A DNA stretch of 64,000 nucleotides from contig JAMYGW020000013.1 of the NCBI GenBank assembly GCA_025617375.2, positions 310,001 to 374,000 on the forward strand. The letters are read 5' to 3'. Positions 12,149-24,085 of the stretch are shown here, in pieces. How positions within the stretch are numbered: position 1 is the first letter of the stretch; every line of letters starts with the position of its first letter. Under the pieces are notes generated by a model, which saw nothing but the letters and a program-made list of their open reading frames with translations, had not been told where the DNA came from and made no database searches. The position numbers and the translations under genes were made by a program. This DNA is from Acarospora socialis (Eukaryota; Ascomycota; Lecanoromycetes; Acarosporales; Acarosporaceae).

Positions 12149-14753
12149 TTACTTGATGATGCTGCATCTATTGACTTTCATTAACAGTAAGTCTCAGTTG
12201 TTTAACAAAACACTTAAAAATTCATTTAAATAAGAACTTGATTAGTTCATTAGTCATCATATTTTAATTGAACACAAAGTTCACATCAATCTGATTTTGC
12301 TTGTGCAGATTACAAATATGATGATAAACAATGTCAATATACTTTAATCACTCATACACATATGCATTCTTAATCAGAATTAAAACAATCTGATTGTCTC
12401 TCTTAAGCTGAAGAGATGAGATTGCTTAATGAACTTTATTTTTCTTGATGTTCACACAATATGAATTGTCTTCAAGATACTTGTTCATATTCATGTCTTA
12501 CAGCATCTGTGTAAGTCAGATTTCAGTTTTTGTACATATTAATATAATTATGTATTCAGTCTCTGTGATTAAGATGACAACAGATTTTTGTTTTTGATTT
12601 GTTCATAACACTGATTCATCTTCAAGCATATACACATATTTCAGAATTAACTTTCAATCTTGTTTGTTTGATGCATAGTTGAAGTCAGAATATTCAAGCA
12701 TGACTTAACTTTCACTGAATTTATACACAATGTCAAAATTAATAATTAATCTCACATATCACAGCAGTTTCTTAAACACATGTTCATGATATTCTGCAAA
12801 ATCACTAAAATATTGACTTAGTTAATTTAGAACAAAGACAATATCTGATTGAGTATGAATCATTATGTACATCAGACTTTCAATTACATATTGATACTGT
12901 CTTTAATCTATTCTTTGATCAGCTGAGTTAGTGAAACAAAAAACATCATATTCATAAGTGAAATTGTTGTGATCTTGTGCTTGTTGAATTACATATGAAG
13001 ACTTTTCAGCATCTTGTTCACATAATGAGTCTGATTTAGACATAAAATTCTTCTTTTGTGATTGCATGTGACTTATATGTCAAGAATTTTCTGTGTCTTT
13101 TTTAAATTCTTAACTTTAAACATCTTCACAAGAACTTTCTTAAATCAGAGAATGTGTATCAGATTTACTGAGACTATAATTATATTGTTTATATAGAGAA
13201 GCAATATGATTCTTTTGATGCTGTTGATAAGAAGACATGAGTTAGTGTTGCTTTAATGAAAATTTAATTTGTGCAAATTAATGACACATTATTCATGTTA
13301 GTCTCACACAACTTACTTTAGATTATAAAGATTACACAGAATACACAGTACACAGTTAGATGCAACTTGAACTTCAAAAAAGACTGTTATATAGATGATC
13401 TTCTTAAGAAAAAATTTCATAAAGACATTGTTGACATCTACTTAATGACATTCAAGATTTTCAAGAACAACAATGACAAGAAAGACTCAAAGAGTGTTGA
13501 ACTTGACTGTAGATGCAAAGATGTTCTCATAATCAATGTTATACATTTATGAAAAATCTCTTGTCACAACTTTTGTCTTAAACTTGTTCAGAAATTCATC
13601 AGTGTTCAGTTTAAGTTTAAATATTCATTTGCTGATCACTATATTTGCATTCTTTGATGACATAATCTCTTTTCATGTTCTGTTGACTGTCAGAGCTGTT
13701 AATTCTGTATAAATAGCATTTTTTTACATCTTTTTTCAAACTGAGTCTCTCACTGCTTCAATATAGATAACAGATGTGAAAATGTCAGATTTAATATTCT
13801 CAGTATTTTTTTCATTATTTGCAGTGAACATCATGAACATCAACATAATTCATGATATCTTAATCATAAACTTATCAGAGTTTTCATCATTGCTGTTTCA
13901 TTTTCTCTTCAAAATCTCAACACACAAGAATGTTTTGACTTTTTCAGTTAAAATGTTCAGTGCTTTGCTGACAGAAACTTCAATATGTAAAAACTGCTTG
14001 ATCTCATTTTATTCACTTGTCTGTGATCTGTTTAAGTTGACTGTAATTGATTTATTTATTATATGAATGTCTGATGAGAATGTGTCAAAATTGTCTACAA
14101 TTAACTTAAATTTTTCTTTATTGTTTGAACTCATGAGTCTGAATCTATAAGTTTGCTCAAAGACAGTAAACAGAGTTGTAAATGCTGCAGAGTTCATGAT
14201 GACTGCATTTTTTCATGATCACTTAACTGACTTTTGTTCAGACAGAATATTCAACATTTATTTTTGCAGTTTGAGATCAACACTGTTTTTCTTCTCATTC
14301 TCAACAAACTTTACAGCATAACTCTTAATGATCTGCTTAAGATCTGAAACTCAAAGCAGATACTGTTTTGTGATTTTATTTATATAGTTCATGAAAACTT
14401 TCATTCATTCTTAATTCATAAACTTGTTCTGTCTGCTCTTCAACAACAACTTAAGATCAATATAGAAGTAGCACTTGCAATTTTAAACACAAATGTGATC
14501 AATGAACAGCTGCACATCAATGAAGATCTTCTTCAAAGTTATTTGTCTATCATTAATCAAGAAATCAGTTACTGTTCAATTGCAAAGATAAATATCTGTT
14601 TGTGCTGTCTTCACTTAGAACTTTATTGAAAGTTTTGTTTTCTTGATTATGATGTGCACTGAATTCTCAGTAATATAAATGACTCTTTCAGCAACATCAT
14701 TCTGAATAAATATGTAAAACACAATATACTGCAGTGTAATGTTAAAAAATCTG
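12149..14753 (-). mobile_element. Copia LTR retrotransposon relic, copy 1, pol part
   Basis: On the minus strand this is a Copia pol: RNase H at about 12,190-12,700, reverse transcriptase at about 12,800-13,800 and integrase towards 14,740. It aligns over its whole length with copy 2 (26,330-28,930). The relic is interrupted at 14,753 by a block of SINE, LINE and hAT sequence and resumes at 22,063, where the pre-insertion word aaaaaatctg is found again. It is old, with many breaks. Confidence 0.75.
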
Positions 14754-15220
14754 AGAGTGGTCAAGCAGTATAGTGAATGTATACTGCTTGAGTGACCTAA
14801 GAAATTAAGTGAAAAACTAAAAAAGTAGTGATCCCACTAGTATATCACTTAATTTCAAAGATTGTGAGTTCAAATCCCACATCACCCACCAAATCAATCA
14901 TCAAGTCATTCAGTTGTATAAGAAAAACAAGTGATGAAAAATTCTACAGATCTTAGTTGTTTATAAAAGACACTATATATACAATCATTTATCTATTATT
15001 TAGACATCAAACCTCAAATTTTCTTAACTACTGATCACTGAGACCCACAATCAGATTGACTGTTCAGAAGTAATCAATAAGCAATTAGAATTATCAGAAT
15101 AAATCTGTAATTCATATATTATACTTATGAATTGTCAGAATAAATCTGCATATTCAACAAATGTTCTACTAAGTCACCATAACTATTATAGTTGCATGCA
15201 ATGTATGAAGAATAAATAAA
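14754..15220 (+). mobile_element. SINE family 1, copy 1 (tRNA-derived)
   Basis: The head folds like a tRNA: a gggtggt-type acceptor stem matching accaccc, an A-box-like tatagtgaatg, and a T arm (gttcaaat flanked by a 5-bp stem) with the B box. Between anticodon region and T arm is an insert whose ends, gaaattaagtga and tcacttaatttc, are complementary. A body of about 300 bp follows, then a tail ending tgcatgcaatgtatgaag and aataaataaa. The 5' flank is Copia (aaaaaatctg) but the 3' flank is the LINE leader (ccagacttattg), so the flanks come from different insertion sites. Confidence 0.85.
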
Positions 15221-15307
15221 CCAGACTTATTGAAATCACAATTCATCATGAAACTCTCTCAGAAGACTATTCTAAAGTCTAAAAAGAGATGAGCTATTGT
15301 CAGCTCA

Positions 15308-16690
15308 GTGTCAGAAACTATCTTCTCTGATAAGAAATCAAATTGCTATGAGATTCATGCAAATCTGCATAAAACTGATCTCAAAGACAATCAAAGTAGT
15401 GATGAACTACTTCAACAAGTCAGAAAACACCTCAAACAAGCACTTCAGCAATTCACAAACTCTACAGTTCAACAAGAACTAGAAACTAGCATCAGAGCAC
15501 TGAATCAAGCAAGACAAAATGCAAATCTAAACTTACTCAAGCAGTCAGATGAAGCATTTTATCAAAAACTAAATGTTCAACAACAGCTAGACAGCTTCAA
15601 AGATGAAGTCAACATCAAACTAAACAAAATTCTTCACACAATGTCTAAAACAAAGTCACAAACCACAGAAAAATCAGCATTTGTCTTTCAGACAAATAAA
15701 ACAAATCTCACCAGCTTTGTACAGACAAACAAGACTATCTTTGAACAATCAACATCTGCAAACACTGCAAAATCAGCAAATATCACAAACTCAGCTACAT
15801 ATGCATCAATTGCAAGCAGCAAAGATCAAAATGCTCAAAACTCATGAACAACTGTTCAAAAAAAAGCATCAAAGTCAAAAGTAGTGAATAAACTCATTAC
15901 TTTCAGAGAAAGATGTCTAGTTATAAAGTCAAAAACACTCACAATTACTATCAATGTCATAGACATGCACAACAAAATCAACAACACACTTAAAACAGCA
16001 AAAATAGATAATTTGCTGATTTTCACAGTTGCTATTTCACAATTTAAAGCTAGTATAGTGCTCACAATCAGTGAAGACACAGCAGAAGACTTGCTAAAAC
16101 ATCAACAAATCTGAAATTCATCATCTGAATTCATAGAAATCAAAAAGGATGAAAAGTGATACAAAATAGTAGTACATGAAATTTTCACAGCTATTTTCAA
16201 CAGCAAAGAAGACATGCAACTAGTCAAAGATGAAGTAGAAATCTTCAATAAAGACATTAAACTAACTGTTCTATCACACTGACTTATTTCAGAAGAAGTC
16301 AGACAAGAAAAACTGCATAATTCTATTGTTTTGACTGTCAAATCAGAACAAGAAATTCAGAAACTACTCAGAAACAGACTGATAATAACTGAAACATCAG
16401 TCAGAACTGCAGTTTACAACATATGTAAGTCAACAGATCAATGCAGAAAGTGTTAAAAATTTGAACATTTGCAAACTGTATGCAAAAACAAAGACACTTG
16501 TCAATTCTGTGCAGAAAACCACAATACTAGAGAACATGACTGTTTTCTTTGTTTCACACAGTCAAAAGAAATCACTTGTGCACATATAGTCTATAAATGC
16601 AGCAATTGTGATGAGAAACATCAAGTAAATAGTGCAGAATGCAGTGTTTTCAAAGCACTACAGTCTATTTCTTCAACAGCAGATTCACTA
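15308..16690 (+). pseudogene. LINE ORF1, gag-like with zinc knuckles
   Basis: The first 180 codons (to 15,847) are open and predicted helical and glutamine-rich, with a likely coiled coil, as in LINE ORF1 proteins. After several TGA codons the frame continues to a cysteine-rich C-terminus at about 16,440-16,640 with CxxC pairs (for example CQFC and CSNC), consistent with two or three zinc knuckles that bind the element RNA. The same ORF1 is open for 176 codons on the minus strand at 38,788-39,315. No ATG matches the frame start exactly; the upstream part of the leader is replaced by a SINE. Confidence 0.75.
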
Positions 16691-16708
16691 TCTATGAAAA
16701 TGTCATGA

Positions 16709-19700
16709 ATAACACAATAAATTCATCACAAATCATCATTCTACAACACAACTGTGCAAGATCTATGAATGTCATGTACTCATGTCTGAATTCAGCTACA
16801 AAAACTGCAGATATAGTTCTTCTTCAAGAATCATGAATTGCAAGAGACAACAAAATCATTATTTCACATTCATCTTTTATTAATTTGATATTCACATTTA
16901 ATCTAGATATTAGATCTAGAACTATGACATTTGTGTTTAAAATTAAACAAGATTTAATGTGTATATCAAGATCTGACTTGTCAAAAGACTCAGATTTGCA
17001 AATACTCAGTATTTCAGCAAATGAAATTTCTAGTATACTGTTACTTAATATATACAATGAAAAGTCACAGCAAATCAACAATGATCAATGAATCATAGAC
17101 AGATGTTTAACAGCAATTCAACTATCACAAAGAGCTATTATCTGTGAAAATTTTAATGCACATCATGCATAATGAAATTCATCAATAGAAAACTCTATAA
17201 GAGCTACTTCTTTGATAAACTGACTAAAAATTCACAACTATGAGCTGTTAAACACATCAGACACAAACATCTATACACATCACTCAGACAATGCAACATC
17301 AGTGATTGATTTGACATTTGCAACATCTTTGTTTTGCAATTTCACAAGAAACTGACAAGTAAAGCAAGATATGGAGTCTGAATCAGATCATGAAGTTATT
17401 CAGTTTGAATTAACTGCAAATGAGTCTGAATGAATTGAAAGTTCACTGAGTGCATCATACAACATAGACAAAGCAGACTGAGTTAAATTTGCAGAAACAC
17501 TGCAAATAAACTCAACACAAGCTGATACTCAAATTCAAAGCTTAATGCAAACATCATCAAATCAAAATCTAAAAGAAATAGCTATTTCTCTTAGAAATTT
17601 GATAGCAAATGCAGCAGATCTGCATATATCAAAGAGAAAACTCTGCTCAAAAGCTAAAGTATGATGATCTGAATCATTATCAGTACTCAGAACTGAAATG
17701 AGTGATTTTAAAAGATACTGAAAGCATCACAAATCACAAGAAAACTGAAATCAGTTTAGAAATGCAAGAAATAGATACTTTCATGGAGTGGTTGTGTGAT
17801 ATAGTGAACAGTTTATCATGTTGGTAGTCTTTTTAATTTAAGTGAAAATTCATGAAAGTAGTGATCTCAATTGAATTTCTCACTTAAATTATAAGATTGT
17901 GAGTTCAAATTCCACATCTCCCACATACATTATTCACTGAGCTGTTCAGTTGTATAAGAAAAACAAATAATGAAAATTCTACAGATCTTAGTTGTCTATA
18001 GAAGACACTATACACACAATCATTTATTTATTATTTAGACATCAAACCTCAAATTTTCTTAACTATTGATCACTGAGGCCCACAATCAGGTTGACTGCTC
18101 AGAAGTGATCAATAAGTAATCAGAATTATTAGAATAAATCTGTAATTCATATATTATATTTATGAATTGTCAGAATAAATCTGCATATTCAACAAATGCT
18201 CTATCACAAGTCATCATAGTGCATGTTTGCTGATATAGACTATAAAAGAAAGAATAAATAAATAAATAATAGATACTTTCATGCAATTCAAAAAGTCAAA
18301 CACACTTCATGAACTACTTTTCTGCAAGATGCAGCTGAAAAAGATGTCTTTACAGCATATCACTACACTAAATCACAAAAAATAGAGAAAACATCATTTA
18401 TAAAGCATGAAAGCAAAGTGAAACTCATATTTAAAGACAAGTGTGATATCTTTCTTGAGATCATGTTTCCAAAATCACCTCAAATCAATTCAGTTGAGCT
18501 AGAATGTGATAATAGCTCAACAAAATCATGATTTTCAGTCATTTCTAAGAAAATAAAACAAATCATTATGACTTCATCAACAAAGAAAGCACCTGAACCA
18601 GATGAATTGTTCTTTTTGATAATTCAATATGCATATCAAGCTATATCTGAGTTATTTCACACTGTTTATTCAGTTTTAATAAATCAAGACTATCATTCAG
18701 TATGCTGGTGTCAAGAAACTGGTGTAATTCTGAGAAAAGAAGACAAAGTAAACTACTCAATACTCAAAGCATATAGATCAATCACTCTACTAAATTGCTT
18801 GAGCAAAATATCTGAAAAGATAATAACAACAAGACTTTTCTATTGAACTGAAATCACAGACTTGCTATATCATGAGCAAATGAGTGATAGAAAGCAAAGA
18901 TCAGCTGTGAATGCAGCTATGTGTTTAACACATGACATTCAACAAGCAATCAACAACAACAAAGTCTTGACAGCTTTATTCTTAAATGTTAAGAATGCAT
19001 TTAACTATGTGTCTTTAAATCAACTGCTAAAAGTCATGAAAAGACTACATTTATCATAAACTGTACTAAAATGAGTGCAATGCTTTCTTACAAATAGAAC
19101 AATTGCTCTAGCTTTTGATGATGAAAAAAATCACTCACAAAGTGTCAATTCTGAAATTCCACAAGGATCATCTATATCATCAATGCTATTTTTGATCTAT
19201 ATGTGATTTCTATTCACAAAAATCAACAATAAACACACTCAACTAAAGCTATCAAGCTATATTGATGATGTGACTATTATTGTGAAAGAAAAAACAGTTG
19301 CAGACAACAGCAAAACATTAGAATCAGTCACAAAAACTGCATTTCAATGAGCTGAAGAAAATGCAGTTATATTTGATGACAGCAAGTCAGAACTCATTCA
19401 TTTTCAGAAAGAAAATCAAGCTATATCAACAGTAAAACTATCAAATAACACTGTTATACATTCTTCTAAAGTTGTACACTGACTAGATGTTTGATTTGAC
19501 ATTAAAATGTCTTTTAAGACACATATACAAAAGAAAATAGCTTCTGCAACTAGAACATTGCATTTACTGCATAGACTGATGAATTCTGAATGAAGTTTAT
19601 CAACATCAGCTGAAAAACAGCTGTACACAGTCTGCATCACATCTATAAGTGACTATGAAAGCTCAGTATGATGAAAACAACAAAAGAATTTTGAAAAGCT

Positions 19701-21120
19701 GTTTCAAAAACTTCAAAATTCAGCAACTAGAAAAATTCTAGATGCATTTAGATCTTCATCATCAGCTGCTATGAAGCTAAAATCAGCTATATTATTACTC
19801 AGATTTAGACTTGATCAAAAAACAGAGCTATATGCTTTAAGAATAGCTACTTTGTCAGAAAATCATTCAATTAAACAAAGAACTCCATACATCTATTCAT
19901 CAGAACTTGAAACTGAATATGATATTGATGAAAATCATTATCTTGACTGAAATCAACATTCAAACTCTCTCATTAAGAAGAAATATCCAACTCAGTTAAT
20001 TAAAGTGCTATATAACATTTGCAAATATCTATCAGAAACACTAAATTTGAAGATTTCAACTCAAAATGAGTTATGCTGTGCATCTTGAAGTGTTTCATCA
20101 AATATAGACATTCAAATCAGCAAATCTGACAAGAAACTGACTACTTTGAAACATCTAAAGAGACTAGAAACACTTTTCTCTAAGAAAATCAAGTTTAAAA
20201 ATGCTGTTTTGTACACAGATGAGTCAAAACTAGATGAAAATCTAGATGCAGATCTTTGCTACATGTATAAAGATATTATACATCAACAATCTTGAAATCT
20301 AGAAATCATCATGAAAGTCTATGATGCTGAATTGTTTGGAATTTCACAGTCTTTGAAGTTAAGTCTCAAAGAAATCATGAAATATCAAAGAATCAAAGAC
20401 ATATGAATCTTTTCAGACAATCAAGCAGCTATATAAAGAATTCAAATCACAAATCAAGAATCTGAACAGCATCTAACTATTAAATGTCAAGAAACTCTTC
20501 AAAAACTCATAAATTATGAAGTTACATCTCATATTCATTGAGTTTCTGAACATGAGAACATTAAAGACAATGAAATAGCAGATAAAGCTGCAAAATCAGG
20601 TGCAAAGCAGTCAATTTCATTAAATATTGATAGATTTACATCTATTAGCTATATTAAACACAAAATCAAGATCAAAGCACTGAAAAACTGAATTACTCAC
20701 TGAAAAAAGACAACTCAAGAAAGATACTATGCTCAGTTTGATCAAACATCTAGTTTTCACATCAAAGAAGATCTGAAAAGTGCAGACAGACTTTCATTTG
20801 TTAATTTTACACAAATAAAATTAGATCATAACTATTTCAAAGCATATCTGCATAGATTATCAGACTATAACAGCAAGAAATGCAATGATGTATGCAACAA
20901 AGATCAAATTTCAGAGCATTTGTTGACAGTCTGTCAATATAACAAAAAGAAGCAAACTGAGCTGAAAAATCAGCTCAGAAACATCAATTTGTCATATACA
21001 GCAAAAATGCTGTTTACTATCAAGAAAGAAATCAAAGCTACTTTGCTGTTTTTGAAGAAAACCAAAGTAGCTACTAGAAAATGATTATTAGAAGAAGTTG
21101 AGAATGAAGATGAGATTTAG
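16709..21120 (+). pseudogene. LINE ORF2: endonuclease, reverse transcriptase, RNase H
   Basis: In order along the frame: an apurinic-type endonuclease from about 16,735 (ILQHNCARS start, SDHE-like motif near 17,385); a reverse transcriptase from about 18,570 to 19,450 (STKKAPEPDE, a QRSAVNAAM block, and a YIDD catalytic motif near 19,260); an RNase H from about 20,210 to 20,640 (YTDESK start, SEHENIKDNE near the end); then a short basic C-terminal part. The layout is that of I- or Tad-clade LINEs of fungi. Conserved Trp positions read TGA, and some Gly positions read Asp, Glu or Asn. A SINE splits the frame at 17,786. Confidence 0.85.
17786..18267 (+). mobile_element. SINE family 2, inserted in the LINE
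   Basis: It is bounded by a perfect 16-bp target duplication, aatagatactttcatg, at 17,770-17,785 and 18,268-18,283. The head is again tRNA-like (gagtggttgtgtgatatag, T arm near 17,895), with an insert whose ends aatttaagtga and tcacttaaatt pair. The core after the head is shared with family 1, but the 3' end differs: it runs through catgtttgctgatatagac to an aataaataaataa tail. Confidence 0.9.
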
Positions 21121-21315
21121 AAAAGAAAAAAGATATTGATTGACAATCAGCATCAGATTGACTGAACAGAAGTGATCAAAAAGCATTCAGATTGATTATT
21201 TACATGTATAAGATTTTGAGTTTTGTTTTGTGTCTACATCTTTCACTATATGTCTATTAACTGTCATAGCTTTTATAGCTGCATGCATAGAATGAAGAAT
21301 AAATAAATAAATAAA

Positions 21316-21596
21316 CACTGAAAATTTTATCTACAACATGCTTCTTTGTGTATATACTCTCAGACAAAAACTTCATAAGTGAGTTAATGATGACTTGAAT
21401 GAGTAAATAAAGATTCTTGTCATTACTGAACACAAATAATTACAGATTCATTATATTCTGATTTTTCTCAAATCATTTAAGATGTAAACAGCAGTTTTAT
21501 TCAGTATTATTGAAGCAATGATTCACAAGACATGATATATTTATCAATGCTTGATTAACTTTTTCAAGAATCACAAGCAATGCATTAAGAATCAAA
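21316..21596 (+). mobile_element. hAT transposase relic, left part
   Basis: Short region between the LINE tail and a SINE. Its last bases, attaagaatcaaa, recur at 24,086 where the hAT-like frame picks up again, so this is the left half of a target site split by later events. The reading is consistent with the middle of a hAT transposase, but the family call rests on the right part. Confidence 0.5.
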
Positions 21597-22062
21597 GGGG
21601 TGGTCAAGTGATATAGTGAATGTATACTGCTTGAGTGACCTAAGAAATTAAGCAAAAAACTAGAAAAGTAGTGACTTCACTAGTATATCACTTAATTTCA
21701 AAGGTTGTGAGTTCAAATTTCACACCACCCACCAAATCAACCATCAAGTCATTCAGTTGTATAAGAAAAACAAGTGATGAAAAATTCTACAGGTCTTAGT
21801 TGTTTATAAAAGACACTATATATACAATCATTTATCTATTATTTAGACATCAAATCTCAAATTTTCTTAACTACTGATCACTGAGACCCACAATCAGATT
21901 GACTGTTCAGAAGTAATCAATAAGCAATCAGAATTATTAGAATAAATCTGTAATTCATATATTATACATATGAATTGTCAGAATAAATCTGCATATTCAA
22001 CAAATGTTCTACTAAGTCATCATAACTACTATAGTTGCATGCAATGTATAAAGAATAATAAT
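21597..22062 (+). mobile_element. SINE family 1, copy 2
   Basis: Starts ggggtggtcaagtg and ends gaataataataa, with all the features of family 1. The 5' flank is hAT sequence (attaagaatcaaa) while the 3' flank is Copia (aaaaaatctgcatcagtc). Neither flank is duplicated on the other side of this copy; each is found next to a different SINE instead. Confidence 0.88.
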
Positions 22063-23616
22063 AAAAAATCTGCATCAGTCATTCAGAACTGATTTTAACT
22101 TTATGACATTGTCACTCTATACAGTAAGCATTTTTATATTGATTTGAAGCTCAATCTTTAATTGTTATTCTTATAGTTTCTGTAAAACATTATTGCATTG
22201 CTTCAGCAATATTGTTTATATCTTTTAAGAATAGTTGTTCACAATTTTCAGAAAATACTGATGTTCAGTAAATAACAGAGATAAAAAATTATATATATCA
22301 ATGAAAATCAAAATATTAGAACTCATTATGTGTAAAAAAGATGAATTGATTTTTCTAAGCTCTGAGCAAAGATCTAACTATATATTTAATTAAATGTTTT
22401 TTATATCTAGCAAGTTATAAATTCATGATGACAACAAGATTGTAAAGTGATCTGATGAATCATAACAACAAAATACATTTTAGATCTGTAACACAGAACA
22501 AGAATGTTGATCTTTTACTCACTTACAGTGTGTTCTTACTGATTAACAAACTTAATGACAGCACAAACTTCATATATGTTCTTCTTGTCTTCAGCAATGA
22601 AAATTGACTTTTTAAAAATTGTAACTTTGTAAAGATTGTGAAGCTTTGCAGAGTCAAGATGAGCAAATTATTGATGTCACAGCTTGTAAATCTTAATCTT
22701 TTTACTCAAAAATAAAGTGTCAACAGAAAATGAAGTGTCAACAAAACTTAATGAGTCAATCTGCATCTGAAAGTTCATATTCAGTATTATGACTGAAAGA
22801 GTCATCTCTGAATTGAATAACACATGTATGATAAATAACAAAATAAACTCATTCAGTTCTTTCACAATATATTTGACTATATAAACACTGTCTCACTCAA
22901 ACACTTTTATCATGACATTATCATGTTTATTTTACATATAAAGATTGTGCTGATCAAAGCTTTTCTGCAATTTCATTTCACATATTTACTTTTTTAATAA
23001 AAGATTAACTTCTAGTTCAGACACATAGAGTATTGAATTTAGATTCACAAAGTTTTTAAATTCATCTCACATCACAGCTACTTCACAGTAGTGAAAGTAT
23101 AAGTGTTTTCTTTCAACTTTAATTCTTCAGCATTATATGCATATTAAAGAGCTGCTGAAGAGTTAACATTGATCAGTTATATGTGTGAAGTATTTAAAAT
23201 TCACAACTCATTCAGAGCTAAGTATCTTACTGATAACTTTCTTAAACAAAGTGACAATTTCATTGTTTTTCTCTGCATCAGACTCAGATGAAAATGAGTC
23301 ATTGTTTTTTTCAGTTTTAGCATCAAAAACTCTATGCTTTCTGTCTCTGTACTTGAATTTTATTTTGTTTTTATGATGTGAGTTGTCTATAAACAACTTG
23401 TCTGACTTTCTGACTAACTTAACTATGATTGAAATAAATAACTTTCTTAACTTAATATTCTTGCAAGCAGCAGAAAGATATTCACAGTCTTAAATATGAT
23501 GAAAATCACAATAAAGAAGACATTTAACTGATTTATACTGAGAAAAATGATCATTACTGAAGCTTAACAATTTCTGATAATGATATTTCACATTATGTTG
23601 ATATAAATGTGTTAAA
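22063..23616 (-). mobile_element. Copia relic, copy 1 continued (integrase N-terminal and gag side)
   Basis: Direct continuation of the relic that stops at 14,753. It aligns with 28,920-30,290 of copy 2 in the same orientation, including two similar short frames near 23,208-23,396 and 29,882-30,070. It stops at a SINE at 23,617. Old, with many breaks. Confidence 0.7.
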
Positions 23617-24085
23617 GAGTGATTGCATGATATAGTGAACAGTTTATTATGCTGATAGTCTTTTTAATTTAAGCAAAAATTCATGGAAGTAGTGACTTCA
23701 ATTGAATTTCTCACTTAAATTATAAGGTTGTGAGTTCAAATTCCACACCTCTCACATACATTATTCACTGAGCTGTTCAGTTGTATAAGAAGAACAAGTG
23801 ATGAAAATTCTACAGATCTTAGTTGTCTATAGAAGACACTATACACACAATCATTTATCTATTATTTAGACATTAAACCTCAAATTTTCTTAACTATTGG
23901 TCACTGAGACCCACAATCAGGTTGACTGCTCAGAAGTGATCAATAAGCAATCAGAATTATCAGAATAAATCTGTAATTCATATATTATACTTATGAATTG
24001 TCAGAATAAATCTGCATATTCAACAAATGTTCTACTAAGCTGCCATAACTATTATAGTTGCATGTGATGTATGAAGAATAAATAA
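23617..24085 (+). mobile_element. Chimeric SINE: family 2 head, family 1 tail
   Basis: The first part (gattgcatgatatagtgaacag and the insert with aatttaag/cttaaatt arms) is family 2, while the last about 100 bp (ctactaag...actattatagttgcatg...gaagaataaataaa) is family 1. The switch lies somewhere in the shared core. The 5' flank is Copia (atataaatgtgttaaa) and the 3' flank is hAT (attaagaatcaaag), the partner of the 5' flank of the SINE at 21,597. Confidence 0.85.

Larger units (their letters stand above)
15221..21315 (+). mobile_element. LINE with RNase H (I/Tad-like), near full length, interrupted by a SINE
   Basis: Two coding regions are followed by an aataaataaataaataa tail. Part one is about 15,308-16,690 and part two about 16,709-21,120. 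A family-2 SINE sits at 17,786-18,267 with a 16-bp duplication. The 3' end (ctgcatgcatagaatgaag before the AATAAA repeats) resembles the SINE family 1 tail. Trp positions read TGA throughout, so the element is dead although its frames are otherwise long. Partial copies lie at 24,901-26,319, 35,011-37,451, 37,452-38,714 and 38,715-39,402. Confidence 0.88.

Noticed and set aside
15221-21315. Altered genetic code with TGA read as Trp
   Set aside because: Host genes in the same window use TGG and stop normally at TGA (for example IST3 and the phosphatase), so TGA in the LINE is explained by mutation.
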